From NCBI GenBank assembly GCA_932294295.1, contig OW028584.1, positions 36,217,969-36,281,968 on the forward strand: a stretch of DNA of 64,000 nucleotides, given 5' to 3'. This stretch comes from Alitta virens (taxonomy: Eukaryota > Annelida > Polychaeta > Phyllodocida > Nereididae). The notes beneath the pieces were generated by a model, which saw only the letters and a list, made by a program, of their open reading frames with translations, did not search any database and had not been told where the DNA came from. Position numbers and translations under genes: made by a program. Positions 32,078 through 43,200 of this stretch are shown piece after piece (positions within the stretch are counted from its first letter, which is position 1; every line of letters starts with the position of its first letter).

Positions 32078-33722
32078 GCCTACTCGTATTATAGGTGTAG
32101 GAAATTTACGCCTTCGAGTATATTAAATATACTTAAAGGCGTTGGAGACGTAGAAAAACATTGTTTGCTACTATATAGCGCAAAGAAGGCGCACAATTGC
32201 TAATTAATTCGCTAGGTTCATAGATATGTCATAGAAATTAGACAAGCGAGTAATTTTACTTATTCGGGGTGTATACGAGGCCCTAGTAACGTAGACAGTA
32301 TATTTGTGATGGATGATAAGGTTATGCCATAAGTACTAAGCGAGTGGACTGATAATTGCTATTATTATTATTATTATATATTTCACAATTTATATTATTA
32401 TTATTATTGTCTGCAATGCCACTGCATTACCCGCTTGTATACAACCATGACTGTACAGCAATTGCTAATAAAATGGTATACACATATCAGTTACAATAGT
32501 TCAGAGTCTATGTGAGTAAAGGGCTTAAAAAATAAAAATTTTCACTAACCTTTTTGGACGAAAAAATTTGCAGTGAGCGACGAAAAGACTGGTCCAAAAT
32601 TCAGAGTTGAAGTATCGAGTAGGCAAGGAAGAGTTCCTGAAGACCAGAGCAGCGCTGAGATGTGATGAGCAGAGTTTTTTCTTCTTTCAAAGAGTCAACT
32701 GATGTGATGGAGTTTCCAGAGAGCTCATACTTTTTATATGACTTTTTCTGCCCCTGGCAGTATCCGGGAGAGCAGGGTGGTCTTTTGTTTTTACTCAGAT
32801 GGTCACCAGTCTTGACCATGTGCTCAACATCAAAGGCAGAAGATGCTGTATTGTATATGGAGGCATGTACTGATCACCGACGGCTGCGGTGTCATAGGTC
32901 ACAGGGGGGCCGGCTCTTATCTACGTCAGGTAAATGCACATGCTTAATTTCCATTTATAAACGCTGTTCAGCCGTTTGACTCAGCTGTCTGACAAAGCGT
33001 TTTGAGTCAAACCGTCACATCAGATGCACTGACGACCCTTGGGGTCATTGACTGTAATGGCTTGCTTATTGACATTGTCCAAACAATAAAAAATAAAAAA
33101 TAAATCCTCATGTAATGTAACTTTAAATTTTGGCTTGTGTACTACTACTACTACTATATGGCAAAAAATCATTGCTAAGTATGATCAAAAAGATTCATGT
33201 GCTTATGTATTTTGAACTATATAACACTCATTTTGACTGCTGCTGAGGATCTATACAACTATACAATGCAGTACAACACAACACAATACAACACAACACA
33301 GCACAGCACAGCACAGCACAATACAGCACAATACAATGCAATACAATACAATGCAATACAATACAATGCTATACAAATCACTGATTAAGATCAGTGGTCA
33401 AGTTTCTACAGAAATGTGTTTCTGCTCATTTTGTGTCTCTCTATGGCATTTATTTGATGCATAATATTCATTAGGCTGTCACATGTAATCAGCAGCAGCA
33501 GCAGCAGTGTTTGAGAAATATAAGTGAATGTAACTTGCCGCTTGAATAGATTATACCCCCTCTATTGTTCAATGAGCGACCACGTGCGCCATGTCTTTTG
33601 TTTTGTTATGTAATGATCGTTTTACCCCCTGCTGGGGTTGGGGTGCTTAGTAGAAGTTCAGTGTCATAAAGCATCAGTATTTTGGAGACATAAGACGTAT
33701 ACGCCATTGCTTAATTGATTGC
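32078..33722. other. Non-coding stretch right of the protease gene
   Basis: Contains a perfect-looking hairpin at about 32108-32144 (CGCCTTCGAGTATATT, then its AT-rich complement), an (ATT)n run at about 32362-32408, an ACTACTACTACT motif at about 33140-33151 that could be a Polinton terminus, and a pentanucleotide array (ACAAT/ACAGC) at about 33262-33375. The ORFs at 32601-32979 show no family resemblance. A short frame ending at about 32662 after an AG acceptor might be an exon tail but is unsupported. Confidence 0.45.
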
Positions 33723-35171
33723 ATGATTACGGAGAAAACAATGTTCTGGATTTTATTGTTTTTCACTATAGGCATATGTCCGAGTGATGCCTGGATATGC
33801 GGAAACACTGGCCAATGTCGCTGTACTTCATCAGGAGAAATGATCTGCACTCAAATAACGATGGCACCCTATTTCACGGCTGATTACAGACTAGGCAGGA
33901 GACTAACGATTAAGACGAGTCCCGGATTCGATACTGCAAGCCTTGAAGACACCATTGGCTTTGAATGTGTATAGTGATAGGGCTTTCGATTGAGCAATGC
34001 GCGAGCGCCATGGATGATTTTCCTGCAGTAATGTGCATCAGTGAGACAACGTCCTACAGCTCCCCTGTAGCGAAGTCGACACACCCATCCAGACGAGGTC
34101 CAGGCGCTGTAGCAATGGTAAACGAGATACTGAGAGATGCCGGTCCTAAACACGCCCCAGCTATGGCACCCCTTGCAGCCCTAAATGGCGTGATCATATG
34201 GACAGTCATATCGGGTGTTATAGGGGTCATTTTGACAGCTTGCATTTTGGTGAGTTTGGTCAACCTTCATGCCCGTATTAACACGCACGCCCACTGCAAT
34301 GACCCCCCAATGTATGCAGTAAACTGCTGCTTGAAATGTATACCTGTTGCCCTATGCCCCTTTCATCTGATGGCGAAATGCTGCAAATGCACAGGCTGCT
34401 GTCTGTATGCATTGGATGCTAGTACTAGAGGTGCTTCCACATCCTTCTAGACCAAGCTAGGTTAGTTGTCAAAAATTAATTCCTTTCTTTTTTTCCTGTG
34501 CACAAGCACCTTCTAGTTTCACTCTAATAAGATTGAAATATGTATCAAAGCTGTCATATCATAGAGGGGGGTTGTATTGTCGATTCTTGTGTTATCCTTC
34601 AATCAGGTCAATTATCAAGTGACCCTCATAGTAACTGCTGTGTGTTAAGCATGCCTTTGGCTAATGCACACACACAACTTAGTAAATTGTCTCTTTCGAT
34701 TGATGCTAATCGCACAACACAGACTGTATTTCAGTAATGCTCAATGTCTCATAAATGTATCTTTTTTTTCTTTTCTTTTTTCTCCACTTCCAGATGAGAG
34801 ACTACTTCTTTCTGCGATTTCGCGACATAGTGGCGAATATCGCATTGCGCTTACTGGCAAGGCTGATTCTTGTTTATATATGGAATGTCGACATGCTAAT
34901 AGACTTCCAAAATGTTGATGAACGTAATTTTTTCCTAGTTATACTAGTTAGAATGGCGAGGTGGATGATTAGAGCATTGGAAAGACACAACAATGACCAT
35001 GCACAACCTCGAGCTGCACCCGTGATAATGCGTCGCCGGCACGCTGTAGACCTGCTGCGAGCAGCCGGAGCAGTAGGGGCCGGTGCCCCCCGCCGAAGAG
35101 ATCTCCCCGGTCTGGATCTAAATAATATCCTGCCGAGGCGCCTTAGAGGACGTAACGGTGGAAGGCCCTAA
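33723..35171 (+). pseudogene. Cysteine-rich secreted/membrane glycoprotein-like gene beside Polinton-1
   Basis: The ATG at 33723 (or 33741) opens a signal peptide (MFWILLFFTIGICPSDAW), followed by a CRCTSSGEMICTQ cysteine cluster. The frame stops at 33974. Coding continues in a shifted frame from about 33965 to 34450, with a transmembrane helix (VIIWTVISGVIGVILTACIL) and a Cys-rich cytoplasmic-side segment (CCLKCIPVALCPFH; KCCKCTGCCLY). After an intron-like gap, an AG acceptor at 34792-34793 leads to 34794-35171, which encodes an amphipathic helical and then Arg-rich tail ending RNGGRP. The layout matches the Polinton-3 gene at 58101-59139. Function unknown; a membrane or attachment protein is a guess. 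How the third exon joins the second is unresolved. Confidence 0.55.
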
Positions 35172-35202
35172 TATGATGACTTGTAGCCTGAAGACTGTAA
35201 CA

Positions 35203-35308
35203 TGTAGACTGTAGACTGTAGCATACATGTAGACTGTAGCATACATGTAGACTGTAGCATACATGTAGACTGTAGCATGCATGTAGACTGTAGTATGTAG
35301 AATGTAGA
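35203..35308. repeat. Minisatellite, unit of about 19 bp
   Basis: Five to six copies of CATGTAGACTGTAGCATA-type units directly after the stop of the membrane-protein gene. Confidence 0.9.
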
Positions 35309-36520
35309 CACCGACATTGCCATTGACATTGCCATTACTTTTTTCTATTTCTGCTGTGCTTTTTTATTGTTTTTATTTCACTATTGATGTACACTGTGCT
35401 TGTTTGTCATTAACGATTATATGTATTGTCCTTCATTATTTACAAGTTGCTCTGTTTGCTTCTTTTTTGCTTTTTTCCACATTTAAATGCTTTTTTGTCT
35501 TATTGGCATGCTTATGCTTATGTTTAAGTATTATTTTTAACAATTATCATGGGGGAAAGAAAGAAAGATTGTTTAGATGATTTTTTTTTTTTTGGCTTTT
35601 TTCATTATTTAAATGCTTTGTTTTCCTTATTTGAATGCTTACGCTTAAGTATTATCTTTTAATAATTAACGATGTGAAAGAAAGTTTGTTTAACTGATTA
35701 TGATATTTACTTTTCTTTTTCTTTTTTTTTTTTTTACTAAAGGAGTGAAAGTTTGCATGTATTTTTGTTTTGTGCTTTTTTATTTTGGATAAAGTGTTGC
35801 TTTTATTAAGTTTTGTTTTTCAATATTTTTTCTATAAAATGGCTATGTCAAAGTAATGAGTATAGAACAATGATATCACAGATTTGCACCTGCCTAATTG
35901 GCAATGCACAGCGGTCTGTGTTTGATGTCAAAAGTTGACCAATGAGAGACAGGTTCTCATTAAGACCTCGGGGCAAAAACAGCCAGCCAGGTTTCATTCC
36001 TATGGATGTCAGTACTCAGTCAGCATCTCTCTAGAGCAGTTGAATGTATGCGGGATAATATGTCAGCTTGGATGAAAGGCATGCTACATGCTACATGCTA
36101 CATGCTAGTGCTAAACTAGAGAGCATAAGCAAAAGAAGTGTAAATACAAAATGGTCATTGAGGAGCTTTGTGCTGCTTTTCAAGAATTTAATACTGAAAT
36201 ACACAACTATAATGAGCTTTATATAGCTTAAAAACAGTATATATATATATATATACACAAATGCATGTTGTATGAGACTTTGTGTTTTGTGTTGCTTAAC
36301 AGAGAGTTAATATCAAATGACATCTAATATAAGCTTCCTGCCTTTTTAAAATCAATTGGTCCTCCCCTAAAAGGATAATAGTAAACTACAATGTATATAA
36401 TGTTGCCACTACCAATGCTTAAGCATTGCATGATGTACTATAACAGGCTAATATATATATATTATCAATAGCCTTTTAAATATATTTAACAAACATTACA
36501 TTTTACCCTGAGGGGCTTTT
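35309..36520. other. T-rich spacer at the right side of Polinton-1
   Basis: Long T-rich runs and two related blocks (about 35455-35560 and 35590-35690) sharing TTATTGGCATGCTTATG-type sequence. There is also an (AT)n run at 36238-36254 and an AT-rich hairpin at about 36448-36476. No coding frame is supported. The Polinton/Gypsy junction is presumably near the end of this stretch. Confidence 0.4.
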
Positions 36521-37531
36521 TGGACGGATACCGAACGCACAGCATACGTCATAGCTTAAGGTCAAGACGCACTAGCGCCGGGGGGCACAACCTTCTGATC
36601 ATACTTATTAACCCTAAGGCTATTAATAAATAGCCCGAGGGGGCGGCATGATCCTCTGATGCCATAATGGTACTATTGTAGTCTTGGTCAGCATAACAAA
36701 TTTGGTCGTGAAATTACCATGTGTTTTATGAGTATATTGCAGCTCACAGCCTCCAATAGCCCATCCTAGTCCATGGCAGACTAAGCTGACACCAACACCA
36801 TCCAGGCAGACCCCGACCTTCCTCCTTTGCTGGAATCCTCCTCCGATATTCCAGTTCGGACACAGGGTCACCACCGCTGCAGAAGTTCATAAGTCATGTC
36901 CCTGTTTCACAGCCAAATGCTGAACTTCTGTGCAAGACGCGTCGAGTTCAACCGTTCACAATACAGTTCATCAGGCAGTCCTGAACACCATCAGACCGAG
37001 CAACCACAATCCGCGGAAGAAGTATATAAGTCGTGTCCCTGACCCTTCAGCCAAATGCTTTACTTCTTCATAAGTCGTGTCTACACCAGCAGCAGAGTTG
37101 CACTCCCCAAAACGACCAGAGGGCATCCCTACAGGGGCAACAATCGCGAATCAACCCGCACCATATGACGCTCGCTATCAGGACACTTTATGCAAGATAT
37201 TAAGCTTGTGGACAATATTGAACATGTAAAAAAAAGCCATACCTATCACATACATGTCTGTAGGTATGGTATAGACTACACAATGTTATCTAGCAACTGT
37301 AACTATGTACCCAACTGTAACCACGTACCCATCATATAATATACATTACTGTATTGTCGTATACATGAGGCGTCAAGCAGTATTGGTCAAAGTTTATACC
37401 TCACCACTGTAATTATATACCTAGGGCACTATACAGCAGCCAAATAATAGGTTCCGTATTAAATTTAATCTAGTCATTATATTAATCAACTTATAATTCT
37501 ATAGATTAATTTAATAACCCCAGTAGGGGCA
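36521..37531 (+). other. Gypsy 3' non-coding region up to the polypurine tract
   Basis: Holds a duplicated motif: CATAAGTCATGTCCCTG with CAGCCAAATGCTGAACTTCT at about 36889-36930, and related copies at about 37025-37082. It ends with GTAGGGGCA at 37524-37532, a plausible polypurine tract immediately before the 3' LTR. I see no env continuation that I could support. Confidence 0.45.
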
Positions 37532-37932
37532 TGTCATGTTATTATTATCATTCTTCTTGATTATTACTATTATTAGTATTCTTAATAATTATGTTATAGT
37601 TATAGATATATGCTCAGACAAAGGATTTCCTTTGTCTCTTCATTGTGTATGTAAGATAGTCAACCACAGCAGTTGCATCTGCTGTATTATGTAATCATAA
37701 ACAATAGACCAACTGGTCAGCTTCAATGGCCCAGTGGTCTGTACTTGATCCAGTATCCTTTGTCTGGATCTGGTCACTCATGCCAGCTGCTCTTTGTCCA
37801 GAGCTCTGGCCTTTGTTCAAAGATAACCTATATATACTGATCCACAGAATAACTGGGGGTCAGACTCAGCATAGCCATCAGCTTGAATAAACCTTATTCA
37901 TCTACACTCTACACAACCTGTGTTGTCTTCAA
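37532..37932 (+). repeat. 3' LTR of the Gypsy element
   Basis: Begins TGTCATG and probably ends ...GTCTTCA at 37932, about 400 bp. The first 222 bp match the truncated 5' LTR. A TATATATA at 37830-37837 and an AATAAA at 37886-37891 are placed as expected for an LTR promoter and polyadenylation signal. Confidence 0.75.
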
Positions 37933-38139
37933 TACTATATTATGATAGATATTTTTTTGAAATAATAATAAAATATTCGAGTAATACATAATTCATATAA
38001 TATTATATGTTGATTTATCAATATCAATTAATATATTTGAATATTCTAATGATGCTAGCACTCAATTAAATGTTAAGAAATTAGGCTGATTTCTGCTTTT
38101 GGGTTTGATTGGGAACCACTCACGTATGATAAATTGTGA

Positions 38140-38452
38140 CATCACTTGGAAACATTGTTTGTTGCTAAGAGCTGTAAGCTACTTGGTCACAGTCCTGTCA
38201 TTATGAAATGAGATGTTTTTGTGAGCCCTTGTAGCAAACAACTATGCTGTCAATCAGGTATGGTAGTCTGGCAGCTACAGTTTCATGGTGCTTGAGTAGC
38301 CTTTGAACTACTTTTTCATAGTCCTGAGAAATTAAATAATATGTTCTATGTGGTGGACTGAACCATCGTAACAAACGACTGTACCATCAATAAGCTGTTG
38401 TAGTCTAACAACTACAGATTCATGGAACTTTAGAAGCTTCTTGGTTACAGTC
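38140..38452. repeat. Degenerate tandem array hosting Polinton-2 (left part)
   Basis: About two units of 140-160 bp containing GCTACTTGGTCACAGTCCTG, a TGAAATGAGATGTT motif, GCAAACAACTATGCTGTCAA and CTACAGTTTCATGG. The array resumes at 44321 on the far side of Polinton-2. Confidence 0.75.
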
Positions 38453-38660
38453 AGTAGTTACCGGTACAGTATAAACCCCCTTCGCCGCGAATTATCACCA
38501 GGTTATCGTAAACCTCCGGAATATCGCCAGGCGGCGCTGTAAGTATTAAGATTTGGCACCAGGTGGAGCTGTAAGTATTAAGATCTGGCACCAGGTGGCG
38601 CTGAGGATTGATTATCTGGACACCAGGCGGAGCTACCGTGGTGGAGCTACGTAGTAAATA
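38453..38660 (+). repeat. Polinton-2 left terminal inverted repeat with internal subrepeats
   Basis: The first about 110 bp is the mirror of 44210-44320. From about 38527 it carries four to five copies of a unit of about 34 bp built on CACCAGGTGGCGCTG. Confidence 0.9.
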
Positions 38661-38876
38661 TTTGGGCACTAGGTAATCTGAGTAGTATTTGATCGCGAGG
38701 TGAAAGGGTAGCTCCTGATATAACTCTATAACAGTGATTGACATGTCTTATACAATAACATGGTGCGCGTATTCATATCCTGATTGTGAGGATTCTAAAT
38801 GTTTAACATTGTTGAGGTGTACTGTGAATAAGATGTGTCGTCTGCTCTTTCAACCATTTACTTACTAAGTTTAATG

Positions 38877-39131
38877 TTATACCTGGTGGTTTGAGCTGTA
38901 TCTTTCAAACATATACGTTATATCTTCGAGTTGCTGTACAGGTGTTACCATTAGTTCTTCAGTATAAAATGATCCTTTGATTTTATCACCGTTGAGATCT
39001 TGTACTTTATACCTAGGTGGGTGTGATGGTATCCTATTGTAACCTGTAAATAGTTCTTCTGTCCATTTCTCGTGATACCCTCGTGAAAAAGGTCTAACAG
39101 CTAAACTCAGTCTCACAATATTGCCTATATT
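38877..39131 (-). pseudogene. Inverted fragment of Polinton-2 integrase C-terminal region
   Basis: On the - strand the frame reads an integrase C-terminal segment (KWTEELFTGYNRIPSHPPRY, then LNGDKIKGSFYTEEL), the SH3/chromodomain-proximal region of Polinton integrases. The DDE core is absent. Its + strand continuation lies right of the palindrome at about 39178-39314 (KLSLVKWYGYSNKFNTYIP), whose stop overlaps the minor capsid ATG. So one integrase tail has been split, with one half flipped. Confidence 0.8.
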
Positions 39132-39177
39132 TAGGCAATATTGTGAGACTGAGTTTAGCTGTTAGACCTTTTTCACG
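39082..39177. repeat. 46-bp palindrome at an integrase inversion point
   Basis: The arms 39082-39127 and 39132-39177 appear to be perfect inverted copies separated by four bases. Both arms encode the same integrase segment in opposite directions. Confidence 0.93.
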
Positions 39178-39314
39178 ATAAGATCGATAGAGTTATAAGT
39201 ACCAAAAAAGTTAAAGGAAGGAAACTCAGTTTGGTTAAATGGTATGGTTACTCTAACAAGTTTAATACGTATATACCTTCTACATCAGTAAGGAAGTATA
39301 TAGGTAAAAAATAA
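39178..39314 (+). pseudogene. Polinton-2 integrase C-terminal tail
   Basis: Short + strand remnant with a chromodomain-like motif (KLSLVKWYGYSNKFNTYIP) ending at TAA 39312-39314. The last base of the stop is the first base of the minor capsid ATG. The same integrase-to-minor-capsid order occurs in Polinton-1. Confidence 0.7.
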
Positions 39315-39739
39315 TGTTTGTGTATATTTCATCAGATGTTGACAGCGGTAATTATTTTCATGGTAACTCCCCAACATCATTTAGAGTTAAATTACCCGGT
39401 AGGATAACTTTCTTGCCTCAAGGTAAATGGGAGGTAGCTCTACTTGATATTGATCTACCTAGACCTCTTGATAAATATCATTCTATATATATTTCTATCA
39501 ACTCATCCATATGTAAACCTAGTCCCTTTAATTCCAGTCTTTCGCCTATATTAAACAGAGTATATTTTAACCAGATTAGTAAGGGGGCACCAGTATACTT
39601 TGATAACCCTCGCTATATACAACTAGGTGTGGATAGTTTAGACATTATAGATATATATTTAACAGATAGTTCTGGAGTTTGTCCGTCATTCAAACAAGGT
39701 AAAGTTAACGGAACACTCCATTTCAGATTAGTAGAATAG
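39314..39739 (+). CDS. Polinton-2 minor capsid (penton-like) protein
   Basis: Intact 141-codon frame (MFVYISSDVDSGNYFHGNSP) of the same family as 29369-29830, with matching start, FRVKLPGRI/FTVQLPEPF strand and KWEVALLDIDLP segment. A beta-rich single jelly-roll is expected. It is the only capsid gene left in this shortened element and appears undamaged. Confidence 0.85.
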   Translation: MFVYISSDVDSGNYFHGNSPTSFRVKLPGRITFLPQGKWEVALLDIDLPRPLDKYHSIYISINSSICKPSPFNSSLSPILNRVYFNQISKGAPVYFDNPRYIQLGVDSLDIIDIYLTDSSGVCPSFKQGKVNGTLHFRLVE

Positions 39740-39775
39740 ATTAGTTAAAGGATAATTATATATAGCATAACAAGT

Positions 39776-40225
39776 ATGGCCGATAAGTCGCAATATTACT
39801 CTCTTAGTAGAGGTGTAGATTACGATATTTTACTAAAACACTTCAAGAACCAGGCGGATGGTGTTATGACCCAGCATATTATTACATCGCGTCAGGGTAG
39901 CAACAATAGTTGTACTAAAGTACGCATGGGACGTATAATAATGGTCAATAAACCAAAAAAAGGCACTAAAACTGTACATGACAAAACGTTGGATAAAGTA
40001 GAAGTTATTGATCCTACAGAGGTACAACGTCTTAGAGCATTAAATGACATAGAGGTCGAAGTTGCAGATATAAATGTAGAACGTAAAATACAACCTGCTC
40101 ACTCAATACTGAGCGGCGCTAGCAGTAAGACCTCAGGTAAAAGGCAATTCTCGCAAAAGAGCATCATAGAAAAAAGAAAGAAGCTAGATTTTGTCTCTGC
40201 ACAAACTTCCCCCACACACTGTTGA
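39776..40225 (+). CDS. Polinton-2 small basic protein, 3' end overlapping the polymerase gene
   Basis: 149-codon frame from ATG 39776 (MADKSQYYSLSRGVDYDILL), 36 bp after minor capsid. Lys/Arg-rich C-terminal half (GKRQFSQKSIIEKRKK), without signal peptide. By position and N-terminal HFKNQ it corresponds to the 29806-30255 gene of Polinton-1. Its last about 15 codons lie across the deletion junction and read sequence that belongs to the polymerase on the other strand, so the natural C-terminus is probably lost. Function unknown. Confidence 0.55.
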   Translation: MADKSQYYSLSRGVDYDILLKHFKNQADGVMTQHIITSRQGSNNSCTKVRMGRIIMVNKPKKGTKTVHDKTLDKVEVIDPTEVQRLRALNDIEVEVADINVERKIQPAHSILSGASSKTSGKRQFSQKSIIEKRKKLDFVSAQTSPTHC

Positions 40226-43200
40226 GGAACAATTTACAAATTGTTCTAAGTGGTGGATTGTGCGCAATTGCGTCTTTATCAAGCATGATACCCTGCTCTC
40301 TGTTATAGTAAGATATATAGCTATCTTTATCGGCATTAGTTGTTACCCACTGAGGATATCCTGATGCCTGTTGTTTCTGTTTAAGGAACATTTTAACATA
40401 TTCAGTGAATATACTACCAAAAACATCATCATTTGTAGTGCTAGGAAAGTGATACACTTCATATATCTTAATCAATACGTAACCTTGTTTAATGGCTTCT
40501 TTCAACTCTGGTGTTGTCCATGTACCAAAGAGCGCTCTTTTAACATCACTGCATTTACATTGCATCTGGGTTTCCTTTGATGAACATGTACCGCATAATG
40601 GGAACTTGAGTTTACCTCTACACCTCACCGGTAAAACAGGTATGTATAGACCTCGTGGCGGCACAATTCGTACCTGCGCTAGACCATAATATGATTCTAG
40701 AGTATAATCGAAGATATCAGGGTCCTTAATTATTGTAGCGTGGGACGTAGGATAAACTCCAGACATCGTGATATGGGGATATAACGAAGTTACGTCATAG
40801 AAACGTATCTTCTCTCCATGTTTAACATCATAATAGAGTTTTGTTGGCTCGACTCGTCCGCCAAAAAAACTATCACGTATTTTCAAAGGCTTGACCGTGT
40901 CGCACTGCTTCACAAATTCACTCATAATTGTGTTGGTTTGTAGTAATTTATCATAGTGACACTCCCATATCGAAATAACATTGTACCCTAGTGTTCCTAT
41001 TTCATGAAGACGTTCTATAGTTCTGTTGTAAAGAGCTTTCAAAGATAGGTGTGTACGTGGATCCTTGGCCTGTCTGTCTTTCTGACATGTATGACCATGA
41101 AAACGACATCCTAGGTATTCGTAAACGGTATTACTGTTTATATGTATACCATCGACTGTATACCTTGTTCCTGGTATACGAAATTCACCACCATTCCTAG
41201 CATGCTGTATAAATTTGTCCTCTGAGTGACTTATCCATTCTAACCATAAAGCTGACTTCTGACTATCATTATGATGTTTACCATACCCCTGTGCGGGTAT
41301 TTGCGGTATAGGAGAGCTGACGAATGACGACTCGGATATCATGTCATTATTAATAATTTCGTTATTAAAATACCATTCATCTCTTCTGAGAACAGCCTCA
41401 CCTGATCTACCATCTGTTAAAGTCACATTATGTACTTCATAGAGCATAAGTTGTCTAATTACCTGCATTGCACAAGATGCTAGGGTAGCATGAGCGAAAG
41501 GATCTATACCTGCGATGTTTGAATCCTGTATTGTTGTAACTGCCATTATAAGTTTTCTAAAACTAGTGCATGCTTCCCTCAGAATGGTTACATCAGCCCG
41601 TGTGTACTCTAGCAATTCTTTCTGAAAATCAAATGTTTTACCCTGTTGCTCATTGTACCAAATGAAGAACTCTGTTCTGTCAGCTGTAGACATAAAATCA
41701 ACACCATAATAATATGGCGCAAACATTGGTCCAATGTATTCTTGGTTCTCTAGTGTATTTGCTAAGTGTGGAAAATCACCTTTCTTCAATTCCCCTTGTA
41801 GGCCTAGAGCTTTGGGTAGTGCCTTCAAACGCATGGGTAGAAAATTCAAACTATCTATGAATCTAATGCTCACCCCCTGTTTAATATTCATCAACATAAT
41901 CTTTGTGCCAGTAAATATAACTTCTGGGAAAACACCATTATCTACGCAATAACCGAGAACAAAATGGGCATCAAATGCTTTAGCGTTGTGTGCAATTGCC
42001 GTAACATCTTTATGTTGAGGCGTTAATAACCACTTACAGAATTCCTCTGTTGTATCTGGCCCCTTAAATATTTTTTCCCTCTTACCGCATGTATCATTGT
42101 TACATAAATCCCTTATAAAATGTTTAAGGGAATTGTCTTTAACAGAGCAGGTATTGCATCTATCGCCGCAGTTCTCACATTTAGAGTAAGGTGTGAACGC
42201 ATTATCCTCACAATTATCACATACTGTTTGACATACTAAAAAGTTAGGTATATGTTTCTGTAAACCGCAATATGGTCTCTTACAGTTTACACATTTACGA
42301 CATGGAGTGCATAGTTCTAGAGGTATACACTTATCGCAGTCATCACGTGGTTTATTCTTGTAACCTTTTTCGCATGTGATGATATTGTTTTGACACGTTT
42401 CAAAATCATAATATAAAAATTTTCCTGATGACATCTTAGCTTTCTTTATCCTATAGAAACATAAATGTTCGCCTAAAACATACTCATGACAGCATGTACA
42501 TAACCATTCGCCACACATATGTAAATGTTTGGCTCTTTTTGATGTATTTAGTATTACGAAACATGTCTTACACATGTAGTATTGTTCGCAGAGAGAGGGC
42601 TGATCTTCATCCTTCAGAACACCTCTGTCATACCGTCTGCGTTTTTTATGTCTTTCATAACACAGTGTATTACGACACATCATATTACAGTCTATGCATT
42701 CTATAGATGTATTGTCAAACATGCAATTTTCAGAACAGCATGTTCTACATACTGTATCACAACCGTGCTTTCTATTTTTGTTATATACTTCAAAACAATG
42801 ATTGCATATCTTACTGTTGACAAAAAAACCATTGATACCTGTGATACTATGATAGTGGTTATCCTTCAGATATAAAAAAATCTTTCTCGGTCTAGTTAAT
42901 ATACCTTTGTATATGACATCGTTGCCTGTATCCCCCGATATAACAACAATCTGGATGTCTAATTCTGACTCAAACTTATGTAGGTCCTTAACTTTAACAG
43001 GCGAAGTTGTTGATACACCCGCCTTTCTGTGAAGTCTGATGGCACAGCTACGTTGCGAATCGTGCGCTTTACTCATAGACCTATCTTTTCTTATAAGTTT
43101 TGCAAATTTTGCTTTGCTCATATTATCTAGTTTAGCTTTGCATGTTATAATAGCCCTACCTGCACACAAATATTCATTTCTTATCACAGGAATAAACACC

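Larger units (their letters stand above)
22515..36520. mobile_element. Polinton-1 (Maverick-type), lacking its left end
   Basis: Carries protein-primed DNA polymerase (-) and, on +, packaging ATPase, two small proteins, integrase, minor capsid, a small basic protein, major capsid and protease. This set is diagnostic of Polintons. The left end is lost: the polymerase frame is cut at about 22515-22560 and joined to Gypsy env. The right limit is unclear. An ACTACTACT motif resembling the ends of Polinton-2 and -3 occurs at about 33140-33151, but the membrane-protein gene to its right has a counterpart inside Polinton-3, and Gypsy-like sequence resumes only after about 36520. The block is visibly more GC-rich than its surroundings. 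Confidence 0.8.
17329..37932 (+). mobile_element. Ty3/Gypsy-like LTR retroelement with env-type gene, interrupted by Polinton-1
   Basis: Two direct repeats (17329-17550 and the start of 37532-37932) differ at about three or four positions over 222 bp. They bracket, in the same orientation, a pol tail with integrase and an env-type gene. A purine-rich GTAGGGGCA directly precedes the 3' copy, as a polypurine tract should. The 5' copy stops short and runs straight into late pol: the rest of the 5' LTR, the primer-binding site, gag, protease, reverse transcriptase and RNase H are absent. About 14 kb of Polinton-1 lies between env and the 3' region. No target duplication was recognised. The copy is defective. 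Confidence 0.8.

Noticed and set aside
33140..33151. ACTACTACTACT as the right terminus of Polinton-1
   Set aside because: It resembles the ACTACT ends of the other two Polintons, but with no left TIR and no target duplication it is only a simple repeat on present evidence; left as a possibility.
33262..33375. Possible CRISPR-like or regulatory array
   Set aside because: It is a pentanucleotide microsatellite with no spacers; CRISPR is not expected in an animal genome.
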